DNA of 64,000 nucleotides from CAMLFJ01 sp040902305 (GCA_040902305.1 JBBDXN010000125.1:21556-85555); one strand, 5' to 3'; shown: positions 32,113-42,342, counted from the first letter of the stretch. Notes: generated from the letters alone by a model not told the origin. Made by a program: numbers and translations.

Positions 32113-33704
32113 CGCCGCGGCCCCAGCAGGACCATCCGGTCGCGGCCCACGCGCTCGGCCACGAGCACCTGCCAGCGCGCTTCGTTGGCCCCGCGCATCT
32201 TCTCCCACCGCTCCTCGTGCATCAACACCACGTCCCCGGGTCCCGGGGCCGCCAGCAGCGCCTCCAGATCGGCCAGGCGGGGCAGCTCGTGGATCGGCTG
32301 CCGCAGATAGAAATCATGCGCCAGCCCCGCATCGAGATGCGTCACGATGCGGGGATCGGGCGGCAACCGCTCGGCCACCGCCACGGTGAACGCGCGGATA
32401 TTGGTTCGCTCGGCATAGCGGCCCGGGTAGGTCCATCCCTCGACGGCCAGGATCCCGCCGAGGGCGAGCGCGAGCGCCCCGGTGGCCGCGATGCCCGAGC
32501 CCCGGATGGCCAGAAACCCGAACGCGGCCACCGGGCCGGCGACCGCGAGCGCGGCGATCACCCAGCGCGGCCAGCCGGGTGGCGGCACGAAGGTGCCCCC
32601 GCCGGCGGGCATCTCGACCAGGATCACCGCGGCCCCCACCGCCAACACCGCGAGCGCCCCGAACGACGCCAGGAGCGCCCACCGGCCGCGCCGGGACGGC
32701 TCGAGCGGCGCGCGCGTCAGCAGCTCCGCGATCAGCAACGAGAGCGGCGGCACCACCGGCAGAAAATAGCGGGCGCGCTGCTCCCCGGAGAGGCTCACCG
32801 CCACCGCGATGACCGCGGTCCACGCCAGCAGCGGCCGCCGGCGCGGATCCCGGTCGCGCCACCACCACCAGAAGCCCGCGACCAGAAACAGCGTCCATGG
32901 GAGGAAGCGTCCGAGGTTGTCCAGCAGCTCCTCGACGCGCGAGCTCGTCGTCTCGCGAAAATACCAGTCGCCGTAGTGGGCGACCACGACGCCGCCCACG
33001 TAGCTCCGTTCCGTCTGGAACAGATAGGGCAGGAACCACGGCAGGCTCGCGAGCGCGAGGATGCCGATTCCCATGGGGAGCCGCAGCCACCGGAGGCCCC
33101 GCCACCAGCCGTCCTCGACCAGCACCACCGCGAGCGCGGCCACGAGCGCCATCAGAGCCGCCGGCCCCTTGGTGGCCAGGGCCGCGGCTACGCAGAGGTA
33201 GAAGCCGATCAGGCGCGGGCGGGGGGCGGACGCGAGCCGCGCGGTCAGCAGGAAGTAGAGCGCCCAGGCCAGCCACGCGGTCATCAGCATGTCGGAGAAG
33301 ACCTGGTGCGACATGAAGTAGAAGAACGGCGCGGTGGCGAGCACGAGGCCGGCGGCGAGCCCGACGCTTGCGTCCCAGAGCCGGTGGCCGAGGGCGACCA
33401 CCGCCAGCAGCGCCGCGAGCGCGCCGAGGAGGGAGGCCAGCGGCGCGGTGGCCTCGTTCACCACGCCGAATGGCTTGGCCAGGAGCGCGACGGTCCAGAA
33501 GAAGAGCGGCGGCTTGTTCAGATAGATCACGCCGCGCACGCGGGGGAGAAGCCAGGTGTGATGCTCGACCGCTTCGCGGGCGAGCAGGGCGAAGCGGGCC
33601 TCGTCCTGGTTGGCGAACGGCCGGCGGCCGATCGGCAGGGCAAAGACGACGAGGGCCGCCACGAGCAGCAGCGCGATCAGCGCCGCCGCGCGGGCGCGGC
33701 TCAG
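32109..33704 (-). CDS. ArnT-like GT39 membrane glycosyltransferase
   Basis: About 531 residues. The start is probably CTG 33704, overlapping the CitE stop (CTGA); no ATG/GTG fits better, and a GTG about ten codons in is an alternative. The acidic first-loop motif FANQDEARFALLAREAVE and LNKPPLFFWTVALLAKPFG are typical of ArnT/PMT-type GT-C enzymes. About twelve membrane segments and a periplasmic C-terminal domain follow. It probably transfers a sugar from undecaprenyl phosphate to an envelope acceptor, with the GT2 gene downstream supplying the donor. Confidence 0.85.
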   Translation of the reverse strand: MSRARAAALIALLLVAALVVFALPIGRRPFANQDEARFALLAREAVEHHTWLLPRVRGVIYLNKPPLFFWTVALLAKPFGVVNEATAPLASLLGALAALLAVVALGHRLWDASVGLAAGLVLATAPFFYFMSHQVFSDMLMTAWLAWALYFLLTARLASAPRPRLIGFYLCVAAALATKGPAALMALVAALAVVLVEDGWWRGLRWLRLPMGIGILALASLPWFLPYLFQTERSYVGGVVVAHYGDWYFRETTSSRVEELLDNLGRFLPWTLFLVAGFWWWWRDRDPRRRPLLAWTAVIAVAVSLSGEQRARYFLPVVPPLSLLIAELLTRAPLEPSRRGRWALLASFGALAVLAVGAAVILVEMPAGGGTFVPPPGWPRWVIAALAVAGPVAAFGFLAIRGSGIAATGALALALGGILAVEGWTYPGRYAERTNIRAFTVAVAERLPPDPRIVTHLDAGLAHDFYLRQPIHELPRLADLEALLAAPGPGDVVLMHEERWEKMRGANEARWQVLVAERVGRDRMVLLGPRR

Positions 33705-34585
33705 AGCACCCCCGCGCGCCGGGCCCGCTCCGCGATCTTGCGGGCCCGCGTGAGATGCGGCATGTCCATCATCTGCCCTTTCCAGGCGAAGGCCCCGGCG
33801 CCCCGCCGCGCCTGCTCCTCGAAGGCGGCGATGAGGGCGACCGCCTCCTCCGCGTCCGCCTTGGACGGGGTGAACTCGGCGTTGATCACCTCGATCTGGC
33901 CCGGGTGGATCGAGATCTTGCCGCTGAAGCCCATCGCCGCCCCTTCCCGGCACTCGCGGCGGAGCCCGTCGAGGTCCGGGATGTCGGTGTAGACCGTATC
34001 GAGCGCCTCCACGCCCGCCGCCGAGGCGGCCACCGCGCACATCACTCGCGCGTAGCGCGGGATGTCGAGATAACGGCCGTCCGCGTCGCGGGTTCGGGGC
34101 AGCCCCATCGCGGCCGACAGGTCCTCGATACCCCAGGAGACCGCGGCGACGCGGGGGCTCGCGCCGGCGATCTCCTTGATATTGAGCAAGCCCTCCGGCG
34201 TCTCGGTGGCGATCAGGACCAGGCGCGTCGAGCCGAAGGGCACCCCGTGACGCTGCTCGAGGGCGTCGAGCATGGCGGCGACCCGGCGGACGTCCTCGGC
34301 CCGGCGCGGCTTGGGCACGACGTAGCCGTCGGGGCGCCCCGCGATGGTCTCGGCCAGGTCGGCCTCCGCGTGGTCCGTGAAGACCGGATTCATCCGGATC
34401 CAGCGCTCGCGGCCGCCAAAGTCGAGCGTCTCGAGCCAGCCCCGGACGATCGGCCGGGTGGCCGCCTTGCGATCGGGCGTCACCGCGTCCTCCAGGTCCA
34501 GGATCAGGCCGTCGGCGGGCAGGGTCAGCGCCTTCGCGATCATCTTCTCGTTCCCGCCCGGCACGAAGTGGAGCGAGCGCCGCAT
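33701..34585 (-). CDS. HpcH/HpaI-CitE-type CoA ester lyase
   Basis: 294 residues from ATG 34585. It has the CitE-like opening RRSLHFVPGGNEKMIAKALT, DGLILDLEDAVTPDRK with the metal-proximal Glu-Asp, the VVPKPR strand, LIATETPEGLLNI and WGIEDLSAAMG. The GFSGKISIHPGQIEVINAEF block near residue 235 is characteristic of malyl-CoA/citramalyl-CoA lyases. It cleaves a beta-hydroxyacyl-CoA to a 2-oxo acid and acyl-CoA. The MaoC hydratase immediately upstream would make such a substrate, so the pair may act in sequence. Confidence 0.88.
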   Translation of the reverse strand: MRRSLHFVPGGNEKMIAKALTLPADGLILDLEDAVTPDRKAATRPIVRGWLETLDFGGRERWIRMNPVFTDHAEADLAETIAGRPDGYVVPKPRRAEDVRRVAAMLDALEQRHGVPFGSTRLVLIATETPEGLLNIKEIAGASPRVAAVSWGIEDLSAAMGLPRTRDADGRYLDIPRYARVMCAVAASAAGVEALDTVYTDIPDLDGLRRECREGAAMGFSGKISIHPGQIEVINAEFTPSKADAEEAVALIAAFEEQARRGAGAFAWKGQMMDMPHLTRARKIAERARRAGVL

Positions 34586-34601
34586 GAGTGGGCCCGCGCC
34601 C

Positions 34602-35054
34602 TCAGGCGCCCCGGCGCCGCATCATGGCGGCGCGGCGGCAGGTCATCACCACGTCGCCGTGCTGGTTGCGGGCCCGGTGCTCGAAGATCACGATACCCCA
34701 CTGTGGCCGCGACTTCGACTCCCGCTTCTCCACCACCTCGGTCTCCGAGTAGATGGTGTCGCCGTGGAAGACCGGCTTGGGAAACTCCACCTTCTCGAAG
34801 CCCAGATTGCCGACGGTGGTCCCGAGCGTGGTCTCCCCGACGCTCAGCCCCACCGCGATCCCGAGGGTGAGCAGGCTGTTGACGAGCGGCTTGCCGAACT
34901 CGGCCTTCTGGGCGGCGTGGAAATCGACGTGCAGCGGCTGCGGGTTCATGGTGAGACAGCTGAAGAACACGTTGTCGGATTCGGTGATGGTGCGCCCCGG
35001 CTGATGCCGGTAGACGTGGCCCGGCTCGAGCTCCTCGAACAGCTTGCCCGCCAT
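34602..35054 (-). CDS. MaoC-family dehydratase
   Basis: 150 residues from ATG 35054. Hot-dog fold MaoC signatures: GRTITESDNVFFSCLTMNPQ, LHVDFHAAQKAEFGKPLVNS and FPKPVFHGDTIYSETEV. The catalytic Asp/His (near residues 43-48) are in the TMNPQPLHVD segment. Together with the CitE-like lyase it resembles mesaconyl-CoA hydratase plus malyl/citramalyl-CoA lyase pairs. The substrate is an enoyl-CoA by family. Confidence 0.88.
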   Translation of the reverse strand: MAGKLFEELEPGHVYRHQPGRTITESDNVFFSCLTMNPQPLHVDFHAAQKAEFGKPLVNSLLTLGIAVGLSVGETTLGTTVGNLGFEKVEFPKPVFHGDTIYSETEVVEKRESKSRPQWGIVIFEHRARNQHGDVVMTCRRAAMMRRRGA

Positions 35055-35083
35055 CGGTCGTCTCCTGGGTGGGGCGCGCCGGC

Positions 35084-35912
<829 letters not shown>

Positions 35913-35923
35913 GACGCGGGAAG

Positions 35924-37354
35924 CTAGCAGGCCGGACGGCGGAGCACGGCCGGGTCGATCCGCCGGGGCACCCACTGGCCGTCGCTGGGGCTGCCGAGCA
36001 GCCGGCCGTGGTCCGCGATGATCTTGCCGCGGAGCACGGTCATGACGGGCCAGCCCGAGACCGCCCAGCCTTCCCAGGGGCTGTAGTCCGTCACGTGGAA
36101 GTCGTCCCTGGTGAGTGTCTTGCGAATCGTGGGGTCGATCAGCACGAGGTCGGCGTCGCTGCCCGGGGCGATGACGCCCTTCTTGGGGTAGAGCCCGAGG
36201 ATCTTCGCGGCGTTGGTGGCGGTGACGTCGGCGAAGCGCGGCAGCGACATCCCGCGCTTGACCACCCCCTCGGTGTAGCCGATGCCGATGCGGGCCTCCG
36301 CCCCCACGTTGCCGCCGGTCACGTCCTCGATGGTGCGGCCCTTGAGCTTGAGCTCGAGGCTCGTCGGGTACTCGTCGGTGGCCAGGGTCGAAAGCCCGTT
36401 CCCCACGAGACCGTCCCAGAGGGCCTGCTGGTCCTCGGGGAACTTGAGCGACGGGTAGGTGTGCGAGCAGAAGCCGCGCGGCGTCTTGTAGTACTCGGCG
36501 GTGAAGCAGGCGTACTGGTGCAGGGTCTCGCCGTAAACGGGCAGGCCCTGCGCCCGGGCCTCCACCACCGCCTCCACGCCCTCGGCGGCCGAGACGTGGA
36601 CGAAGTACACGCCGGCGCCGCTCGCCCGGGCCAGCGCGATGGTCCGTCGGAACGCGAGCAGCTCGGAGAGCTTGGTGTGCACGAGATGGAGGTTGCTCCC
36701 CTCCATCCGCCCCTCCTCGCGGAAGCGCTCGTAGTTGAACTGGACCAGGTCCTCGTCCTCTCCGTGCACGACCATGATGCCGCCCGCCTTCGCGACCTTC
36801 TCCATCGCGAAATGGATGCGCCCGAAGTCGATGCGGTTGCCCGCGCGCTTGGGATGCGGCGGCAGCACGTTGGTGGTGAACACCTTGAAGCTCGGATGGC
36901 CCGCCTGGATCGCCTCGCCGATCTGGTCGAAGACGCGGAGCGGCAGCGCCCCGGCCAGCGTGAGGTGGAAGGCGTAGTCCACGTAGGAGTTGCCCTTCCA
37001 CCGCGCCGCGCGCTGCTCGATCACCGGCTGGATGTCACCGCCCGGGCGCACGTAGGCGAAATCGATATGGGTGGTGGTCCCGCCGCACGCCATGCCCTTG
37101 GTATCGTCCTCGGGGCCGAGGGTGATCGCGGGCTCCTCGGGATGCGACATGATCCCGTGGGCCAGGTGGGCGTGGGGCTCGACGCCGCCGGGGGAAACGA
37201 TCTGGCCCGCCGCGTCGATCACGCGGGCGCCCTCGGTGGGGAGCGTGCCGGGCGCGCCGATCGCGGCGATCCGTTCCCCCTGCACGCCCACGTCCCAGAG
37301 CCCAACGCCCTGCGGCGTGATGACCTGCCCGTTGCGGATCACGAGATCGAGCAC
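35924..37354 (-). CDS. Dihydropyrimidinase/hydantoinase-family amidohydrolase
   Basis: 476 residues from GTG 37354, with TAGGCT six bases upstream. The binuclear metal site is complete: His61 and His63 (PHAHL), carbamylated Lys157 (HPSFKVFTT), His197 (VVHGED), His253 (VHVSAAEG) and Asp327 (ATDEYPTS). These enzymes open cyclic amides such as dihydropyrimidines and hydantoins. A cysteine hydrolase that could take the N-carbamoyl product is next, and a Liv-type transporter is upstream. Allantoinase or D-hydantoinase specificity cannot be decided. Confidence 0.9.
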   Translation of the reverse strand: MLDLVIRNGQVITPQGVGLWDVGVQGERIAAIGAPGTLPTEGARVIDAAGQIVSPGGVEPHAHLAHGIMSHPEEPAITLGPEDDTKGMACGGTTTHIDFAYVRPGGDIQPVIEQRAARWKGNSYVDYAFHLTLAGALPLRVFDQIGEAIQAGHPSFKVFTTNVLPPHPKRAGNRIDFGRIHFAMEKVAKAGGIMVVHGEDEDLVQFNYERFREEGRMEGSNLHLVHTKLSELLAFRRTIALARASGAGVYFVHVSAAEGVEAVVEARAQGLPVYGETLHQYACFTAEYYKTPRGFCSHTYPSLKFPEDQQALWDGLVGNGLSTLATDEYPTSLELKLKGRTIEDVTGGNVGAEARIGIGYTEGVVKRGMSLPRFADVTATNAAKILGLYPKKGVIAPGSDADLVLIDPTIRKTLTRDDFHVTDYSPWEGWAVSGWPVMTVLRGKIIADHGRLLGSPSDGQWVPRRIDPAVLRRPAC

Positions 37355-37360
37355 GAAGGG

Positions 37361-37366
37361 AGCCTA
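37361..37366 (-). promoter_or_regulatory. Leaderless-type -10 box (TAGGCT)
   Basis: TAGGCT on the minus strand, six bases before the GTG start of the hydantoinase gene, with no Shine-Dalgarno between. Confidence 0.45.
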
Positions 37367-37490
37367 GCCCAGGTGACGCGCGGCCGTCAACGATCGCGGG
37401 CGGGGGGCGTCACGACCGGGCGGGGCGCCGCCGATGCCACCCCGTCCGTGATGGGCGAGAAGATCAGATCGGCCAGGGGCCCCGCGGGCA

Positions 37491-38201
37491 TCACATCCCC
37501 AGATAGGCGCGCTGCACGTGCTCGTTGTCGAGCAGGTCGCGGCCGGCACCCGAGAGCACGACCCGGCCGTTCTCGAGCACGTAGCCGCGGCCGGCCAGGC
37601 CGAGCGCCTGGCGCGTGTTCTGCTCCACCAGCAGCACGGTGGTCCCCGCCCGGTTGATCGCCGCGACGATCGCGAAGATCTCCTGCACGATCCGGGGCGC
37701 GAGCCCGAGCGACGGCTCGTCCAGCATCAGGAGGCGCGGCCGCGCCATCAGCGCGCGCCCGATGGCCAGCATCTGCTGCTGGCCGCCCGACATGGTGCCG
37801 GCGGCCTGCCGCCGCCGCTCGGCCAGGATCGGGAAGAGTCCCAGCACGCGCTCCAGGCTCTCGCGCCGGTGGGGGCGGGCCGCCCGCGTATACGAGCCCA
37901 GCTCGAGGTTCTCCAGCACGGTGAGGCTCGGGAAGATCTTGCGGCCCTCGGGCACCTGCACCACGCCCCGCTCCACCACCGCGTGGCAGGGCAGCCGGTC
38001 GAGGCGCGCGCCGTCGAGCACGATCTCCCCCGCCCGCGGGCGCAAGAGCCCGGAGATCGCGCGCAGCATCGTGGTCTTGCCCGCGCCGTTGGCGCCGACC
38101 ACCGAGAGGATCTCCCCGGGCTCGATCACCAGGTCGATCCCGCGGAGCGCGGGCAGGTCCCCGTAGGCCACGTCCACTCCCCGGAGCGCGAGCAGGCTCA
38201 C
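37491..38201 (-). CDS. livF: ABC transporter ATP-binding protein LivF
   Basis: 236 residues from GTG 38201, overlapping the livG stop (GTGA). Walker A GANGAGKTT, the LivF-specific VPEGRKIFPSLTVLENLELG block, signature TMSGGQQQMLAIGRALM, Walker B LLMLDEPSLGLAP and the H-loop region VLLVEQNTRQAL are all intact. With LivG it powers the LivHM permease at 38929-40762. It is the last gene of the livKHMGF operon. Confidence 0.93.
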   Translation of the reverse strand: MSLLALRGVDVAYGDLPALRGIDLVIEPGEILSVVGANGAGKTTMLRAISGLLRPRAGEIVLDGARLDRLPCHAVVERGVVQVPEGRKIFPSLTVLENLELGSYTRAARPHRRESLERVLGLFPILAERRRQAAGTMSGGQQQMLAIGRALMARPRLLMLDEPSLGLAPRIVQEIFAIVAAINRAGTTVLLVEQNTRQALGLAGRGYVLENGRVVLSGAGRDLLDNEHVQRAYLGM

Positions 38202-38932
38202 CGCGATACCTCCCCCGGCGTCTCGCCCAGATACGCTTCCACCACCCGGGGGTCGCGCGCCACCGTCGCGGGGGCGCCCTCCGCGATCTGCTCGCCGTGG
38301 TGCAGGACCACGAGGCGATGGGACAGGGCCAGGATCGCGCGCATCACGTGCTCGATGATCAGCAGGCTCACCCCGCGCGCGTGGATGCGGCGGATCAGCT
38401 CGATGATCGCCTCGATCTCGGTGGGGTTCAGCCCCGCCATCACCTCGTCCAGCAGCAGCAGCCGGGGGCCGGTGGCGAGCCCGCGGGCCACCTCGAGGCG
38501 CTTGCGGTCGGCGAGCGTGAGGCTGCGGGCGGGCACGTCGCGGCGCGGGCCGAGCCCGACGAAGTCCACGATCTCGGCGGCCTGGCGGCGGGCTCCCCCG
38601 ACGTCGCGGGCCCGATTGAAGGCGCCCACCATCACGTTCTCCAGGGTGGTGAGCCCGGCGAAGGGCTGCACGAGCTGGAACGTCCGCGCGAGCCCGAGAC
38701 GACAGATCGCGTGAGGCTTGAGCCCGATCAGGGAGGCGCCGTCGAAGCGGATGGCGCCGGCGCTCGGCGCGTGAAATCCCGCGATGAGATGGAACACGGT
38801 GGTCTTGCCCGCGCCGTTGGGCCCGATGAGGCCCACGATCTCGCCGGGGGCGACCGTGAGGTCGAACCGGTTCACGGCCTGGAGCCCGCCGAAGCGCTTG
38901 CTGAGCCCCCACACCTCGAGGCCCGCGCTCAC
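38198..38932 (-). CDS. livG: ABC transporter ATP-binding protein LivG
   Basis: 244 residues from GTG 38932, overlapping the livM stop. Walker A GPNGAGKTT; the LivG-type RTFQLVQPFAGLTTLENVMV; Walker B LLLLDEVMAGLNPTE; LLIIEHVMRAIL. The signature motif reads LTLADRKRLEVARGLA instead of LSGGQ, a substitution common in LivG proteins. This is a complete copy, unlike the relic at 29018. Confidence 0.93.
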   Translation of the reverse strand: MSAGLEVWGLSKRFGGLQAVNRFDLTVAPGEIVGLIGPNGAGKTTVFHLIAGFHAPSAGAIRFDGASLIGLKPHAICRLGLARTFQLVQPFAGLTTLENVMVGAFNRARDVGGARRQAAEIVDFVGLGPRRDVPARSLTLADRKRLEVARGLATGPRLLLLDEVMAGLNPTEIEAIIELIRRIHARGVSLLIIEHVMRAILALSHRLVVLHHGEQIAEGAPATVARDPRVVEAYLGETPGEVSR

Positions 38933-39900
38933 GCCGGTCGCCCGCCCGCCACCCGTCGGCTCCGGATCCAGCCCATCAAGCCGTTCGGCAGAAACGAGAT
39001 GACCAGGATCAGGACCAGTCCGTAGAGCATGATGTCGGCGCCCGCGCGCCCGCGCAGCACCGCCCGCGTGATCTCGGAGATCGGGGTGAGCACGAACGAG
39101 CCCAGCAGCGGCCCCGCCACCGTGCCCGCGCCGCCCACGATCGCGGGCAGGAGTCCCTGGATGGAGATGGCGGGCCCGAAGGTCAGGGTCGGATCGATGT
39201 AGGCGAAGTACTGCGCGTAGAAGGTCCCCCCGAGTGCGGTGAGGAACGACGACACCGCCATGGCGGAGAGCTTGGTGGCGAGCGCGTTGACCCCGGCCGC
39301 CTCCGCCGCGTCCTCGTTCTCGCGGACCGCGGCCAGGGTGTACCCCATGCGCGAGCGCTCGATCAGCCGGCAGATCACGAGTACGCTCAGCACCATGGCC
39401 AGGATCACGTAGTAATACGGCAGCTTGCCCACGAAGAGGAATTGCAGGGGCGCCGAGCCGCGGCTCGGCACCNNNNNNNNNNCCACCACCAGGCCGAGCG
39501 AGGAGCCCACCGCCTTCCAGTTCACCGCGATCACGCGCAGCATCTCCGCGAAGGCCAGGGTCACCAGCGAGAAGTACGGCCCGCGGAGCCCGTAGCGGAA
39601 CGAGAGGTAGCCCGCGAAGAGGCCGAATGCGGCGGCGAGGGCGCCCCCCACGAGCATGCCGAGCCACGGGGTGAGGCCCAGGTGCAGGAAGAGCAGAGTG
39701 GAGGTATAGGCCCCGATGCCAAAGAAGGCGGCGTGGCCGAACGAGAACTGCCCGCCGTAACCCCCGAGGATGTTCCAGCACGTGCCCAGGTAGCCGAAGA
39801 AGAGGGTGGTGATCAGCACCTCGAGGGCGTACTTGGGCAGGAGCGGCGGCACCACCACCAGCGCGGCGAGACCGATGACAATCGCGAGCCTAGCGACCAC
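38929..39900 (-). CDS. livM: ABC transporter permease LivM (contains an assembly gap)
   Basis: About 323 residues from GTG 39900. It has the family's YLGTCWNILGGYGGQFSFGH AAFFG block near residue 37 and the EAA-like coupling region AVRENEDAAEAAGVN. About ten membrane helices. Ten N bases at 39473-39482 leave four residues unknown in the loop after VNWKAVGSSLG; the frame continues across them, so the gap size appears consistent. It pairs with LivH as the channel. Confidence 0.9.
   Translation of the reverse strand: MVARLAIVIGLAALVVVPPLLPKYALEVLITTLFFGYLGTCWNILGGYGGQFSFGHAAFFGIGAYTSTLLFLHLGLTPWLGMLVGGALAAAFGLFAGYLSFRYGLRGPYFSLVTLAFAEMLRVIAVNWKAVGSSLGLVVXXXXVPSRGSAPLQFLFVGKLPYYYVILAMVLSVLVICRLIERSRMGYTLAAVRENEDAAEAAGVNALATKLSAMAVSSFLTALGGTFYAQYFAYIDPTLTFGPAISIQGLLPAIVGGAGTVAGPLLGSFVLTPISEITRAVLRGRAGADIMLYGLVLILVISFLPNGLMGWIRSRRVAGGRPA
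39473..39482. other. Assembly gap (10 N)
   Basis: Ten N bases inside livM. The flanks read CGAGCCGCGGCTCGGCACC on one side, a short inverted repeat that may have blocked assembly. Confidence 1.
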
Positions 39901-40762
39901 GGCGGCCTCCGAACAGGCCTTCCGGGCGCAGGAGCAGCACGATCACGAAGAGGCCGAAGACCACGAGCTGCTTGAGCGAGCCGGGCAGGAAGGCGGCGCC
40001 CAGGGATTCGGCGAGGCCCACGATGAAGCCGCCGAGGAGCGCGCCCAGGAAATTGCCCATGCCGCCCAGCACCACGACCACGAAGGCCATGATGTTGAAG
40101 CTCTCGCCCACGTCCGGCGCCACGTAGAAGAACGGGGTCACCAGCGCGCCCGCCACCGCCACGCACGCCGAGCCGATGCCGAAGGCCACGCCCCGGATGC
40201 GGGAGACGTCGATGCCGACCAGGAGCGCGCCCTCCTCCTCTTCCGAGAGCGCCCGGATGGCCTTGCCCGCGTCGGTCATGCGCAGGAAGGCCCAGAGGGC
40301 GAGCGCGACCAGCACCGCGCCGCCCGCCGCGATCAGCCGCGGCACCTCGACGAGCACGTCACCCAGCATGAAGGACGCCCCCGAGTACCACACGCGCAGG
40401 GTGCGGAAGTCGCCCTGCCAGAGCACGAGGGCGAGGTTCTCGAAGAAAAGGGCCAGGCCCAGGGTGAGCAGGAGCTGGTTGTGCCCGGCGGCGGCGCGAT
40501 TGGGCTCGATGACCACGCGCTGGATCAGGACGCCGAAGCCGAAGAACAGCGGCCCGGTCACCAGGATCGAAAGGTAGGGATCGACGCCCAGCAGGACGAA
40601 CAGCCAGTAGGAGGTGTACATCCCGAGCATCATCACCGCGCCGTGGGCGAAGTTGATGATGCGCAGCACGCCGAAGATCAGCGAGAGGCCGCTCGCCACC
40701 AGCCCGTAGATGCCGCCGAGCAGGAGGCCGCTGACGACGGCCTGGAAGAAGAGCCAGGTCAC
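39890..40762 (-). CDS. livH: ABC transporter permease LivH
   Basis: 290 residues from GTG 40762. Family signatures: GGIYGLVASGLSLIFGVLRI, INFAHGAVMMLGMYTSYW and the coupling segment GKAIRALSEEEEGALLVGID. Eight to nine membrane helices. It overlaps livM by 11 bases and follows the binding-protein gene by 13. It forms the inner-membrane pore of the Liv-type system. Confidence 0.92.
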   Translation of the reverse strand: MTWLFFQAVVSGLLLGGIYGLVASGLSLIFGVLRIINFAHGAVMMLGMYTSYWLFVLLGVDPYLSILVTGPLFFGFGVLIQRVVIEPNRAAAGHNQLLLTLGLALFFENLALVLWQGDFRTLRVWYSGASFMLGDVLVEVPRLIAAGGAVLVALALWAFLRMTDAGKAIRALSEEEEGALLVGIDVSRIRGVAFGIGSACVAVAGALVTPFFYVAPDVGESFNIMAFVVVVLGGMGNFLGALLGGFIVGLAESLGAAFLPGSLKQLVVFGLFVIVLLLRPEGLFGGRRGR

Positions 40763-40775
40763 CTCGCGGGGGCGA

Positions 40776-42017
40776 CTAGCCCTTCCACTTGGGAACCGGG
40801 AACACCGGCTTGGCCTCGACGAAGCGCGCGGGGCCCACCACCACCGGCCGGCCGCCCTGCACCTGCAGCAGCGCGGGGGTGGCGTTGACGTTCTCGCCCG
40901 CGTCGTCGAAGCGGATCGCGTCCTGGGTGAGGATGTGGTCGGTGAGATTGGTCTTGGCGATCGCGTCGCGCACCTTCTCCCGGTCGGTCGAGGCGGCCCG
41001 CTCAAGCGCGTCCTTGAGCACGAACATGACCTGGTAGCCCTGCACCCCGTGATTGGACATGACCGAGCTGAAGCGCTTCTGGTACGCCTCGAACACGGCC
41101 CGGGCCCGCGGGCTCTGGGGATTGTGCCAGTAGTTGCCGTCGAAGAGATGATCGGTCAGCTCGCGGTTCTCGGTGATGAACTTCGGATTCGAGTACGCCG
41201 CGTTCGCCAGCCCCACCAGGGCGTGGACGCCGATGCGGAGCTTCGAGGCGGTCTCCGCGATGATCTTGGAGTCGCCGTAGTAGCCGCTGATCACGAGGAG
41301 ATCCGGCCGCGCCGCCTTGACCTTGGACAGCTCGGCGGTGAAGTCGGGGGAGCGCAGGTTGTACGGCACGCGCTGCACCAGCTCGTAGCCCATCTTGCCC
41401 GCGAAGCCCTCCACGTGATTGCCCATGGTCGTGCCGAAGTTGCCGTCCTCGTGCATCATGGCCACGCGCTTGATCGGGGTGCCCGCGCTCTTGGCCATCT
41501 CGATCATGTTGCCGACGGTGAGGGTGGCCATGGCGCGCGCGTTGGGCTGCATCCGGAAGACATAGCGGAGCCCGCCCTCGAGCACGTTGTCGGCCACGGT
41601 GGCGAGCAGCAGGAACGGGGTCTTGTTCTTCTCGGCGACGTGGCGGACCGAGAACGCGACCAGGCTCGAGAAGGGGCCGATCAGGGCGGTGATGCCCTGG
41701 TCGATGAGCCGCGCGGCCTCCGAGTTGCCCAGCTCGACCTTGTTCTGGGTGTCGCCCGGCAGCAACGTGACGCGCGCCCCGCCGAGCGCCTTGATGCCGC
41801 CCGCGCCGTTGATCTCGTCCACCGCCTGCTGCAGCCCGTTGAGCGCGAGCTGGGCCTCGAACGCGAGCGGCCCCGTCACCGGCAGGATGTAGCCGACCTT
41901 CACCTCGCGGGACTGCGCGCGGACGAAGGCGGGCGCGGCGAGGGTGGCGGCGCCGGCGGCGCCTATCGTCTCGAGGAATCGGCGACGGCCGATCGGTGTC
42001 ACGCTGGCATTCGACAT
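40776..42017 (-). CDS. livK: Periplasmic substrate-binding protein of the Liv-type transporter
   Basis: 413 residues from ATG 42017 with CGGAGG upstream. A twin-arginine-like signal (GRRRFLETIGAAGAATLAAP) is followed by the type I periplasmic-binding fold: VGYILPVTGPLAFEAQLALN, GLQQAVDEINGAGGIKALGG and IGPFSSLVAFSVRHVAEK. The ligand is uncertain; family members bind branched-chain amino acids, amides, urea or aromatic acids. It heads the livKHMGF operon upstream of hydantoin-degradation-type genes, hinting at an amide or ureide ligand. Confidence 0.9.
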   Translation of the reverse strand: MSNASVTPIGRRRFLETIGAAGAATLAAPAFVRAQSREVKVGYILPVTGPLAFEAQLALNGLQQAVDEINGAGGIKALGGARVTLLPGDTQNKVELGNSEAARLIDQGITALIGPFSSLVAFSVRHVAEKNKTPFLLLATVADNVLEGGLRYVFRMQPNARAMATLTVGNMIEMAKSAGTPIKRVAMMHEDGNFGTTMGNHVEGFAGKMGYELVQRVPYNLRSPDFTAELSKVKAARPDLLVISGYYGDSKIIAETASKLRIGVHALVGLANAAYSNPKFITENRELTDHLFDGNYWHNPQSPRARAVFEAYQKRFSSVMSNHGVQGYQVMFVLKDALERAASTDREKVRDAIAKTNLTDHILTQDAIRFDDAGENVNATPALLQVQGGRPVVVGPARFVEAKPVFPVPKWKG

Positions 42018-42217
42018 CGTGTCCTCCGGGCGGGATCGAGTGACTGGATGGCGGCGAGCCTAGCATTCGCTCCCCGCCCCAGTCAACGCGCGGGGGCCCG
42101 CATGCGACGCGCGCGGCGCGGCATGGCGTACTCCCCACCTGGCGGAGGTGCTCGCCTGGAATCCCGCGCGGTATCTCTCACGGCCGGACTCGGCGCCGGC
42201 CAGGGTGTGGAGGTAGT

Positions 42218-42280
42218 TTCATCCACAGCTATCCACCGGGTTTCCCGCATCCCCAGCCTACCCACATCTTGGGGATAACC
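42218..42280. promoter_or_regulatory. Cluster of DnaA-box-like sequences
   Basis: Within 63 bases: TTCATCCACA (42218), CTATCCACC (42229), CTACCCACA (42258) and, on the other strand, GGTTATCCCC (42271-42280). All are near the DnaA consensus TTATCCACA. They lie in the 405-base divergent gap between the binding-protein gene and the DGQHR gene. No dnaA, dnaN or AT-rich unwinding element is seen. Confidence 0.4.
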
Positions 42281-42342
42281 CGGCCTCCGACCCCCACTCC
42301 TGGGGGGTGACCCGCGACGGCCAGAAGCCGAAAAGGTACATG

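Noticed and set aside
37491..42017. Calling the Liv system a leucine transporter
   Set aside because: Family membership is clear but ligand specificity is not; neighbouring genes suggest amides or ureides instead.
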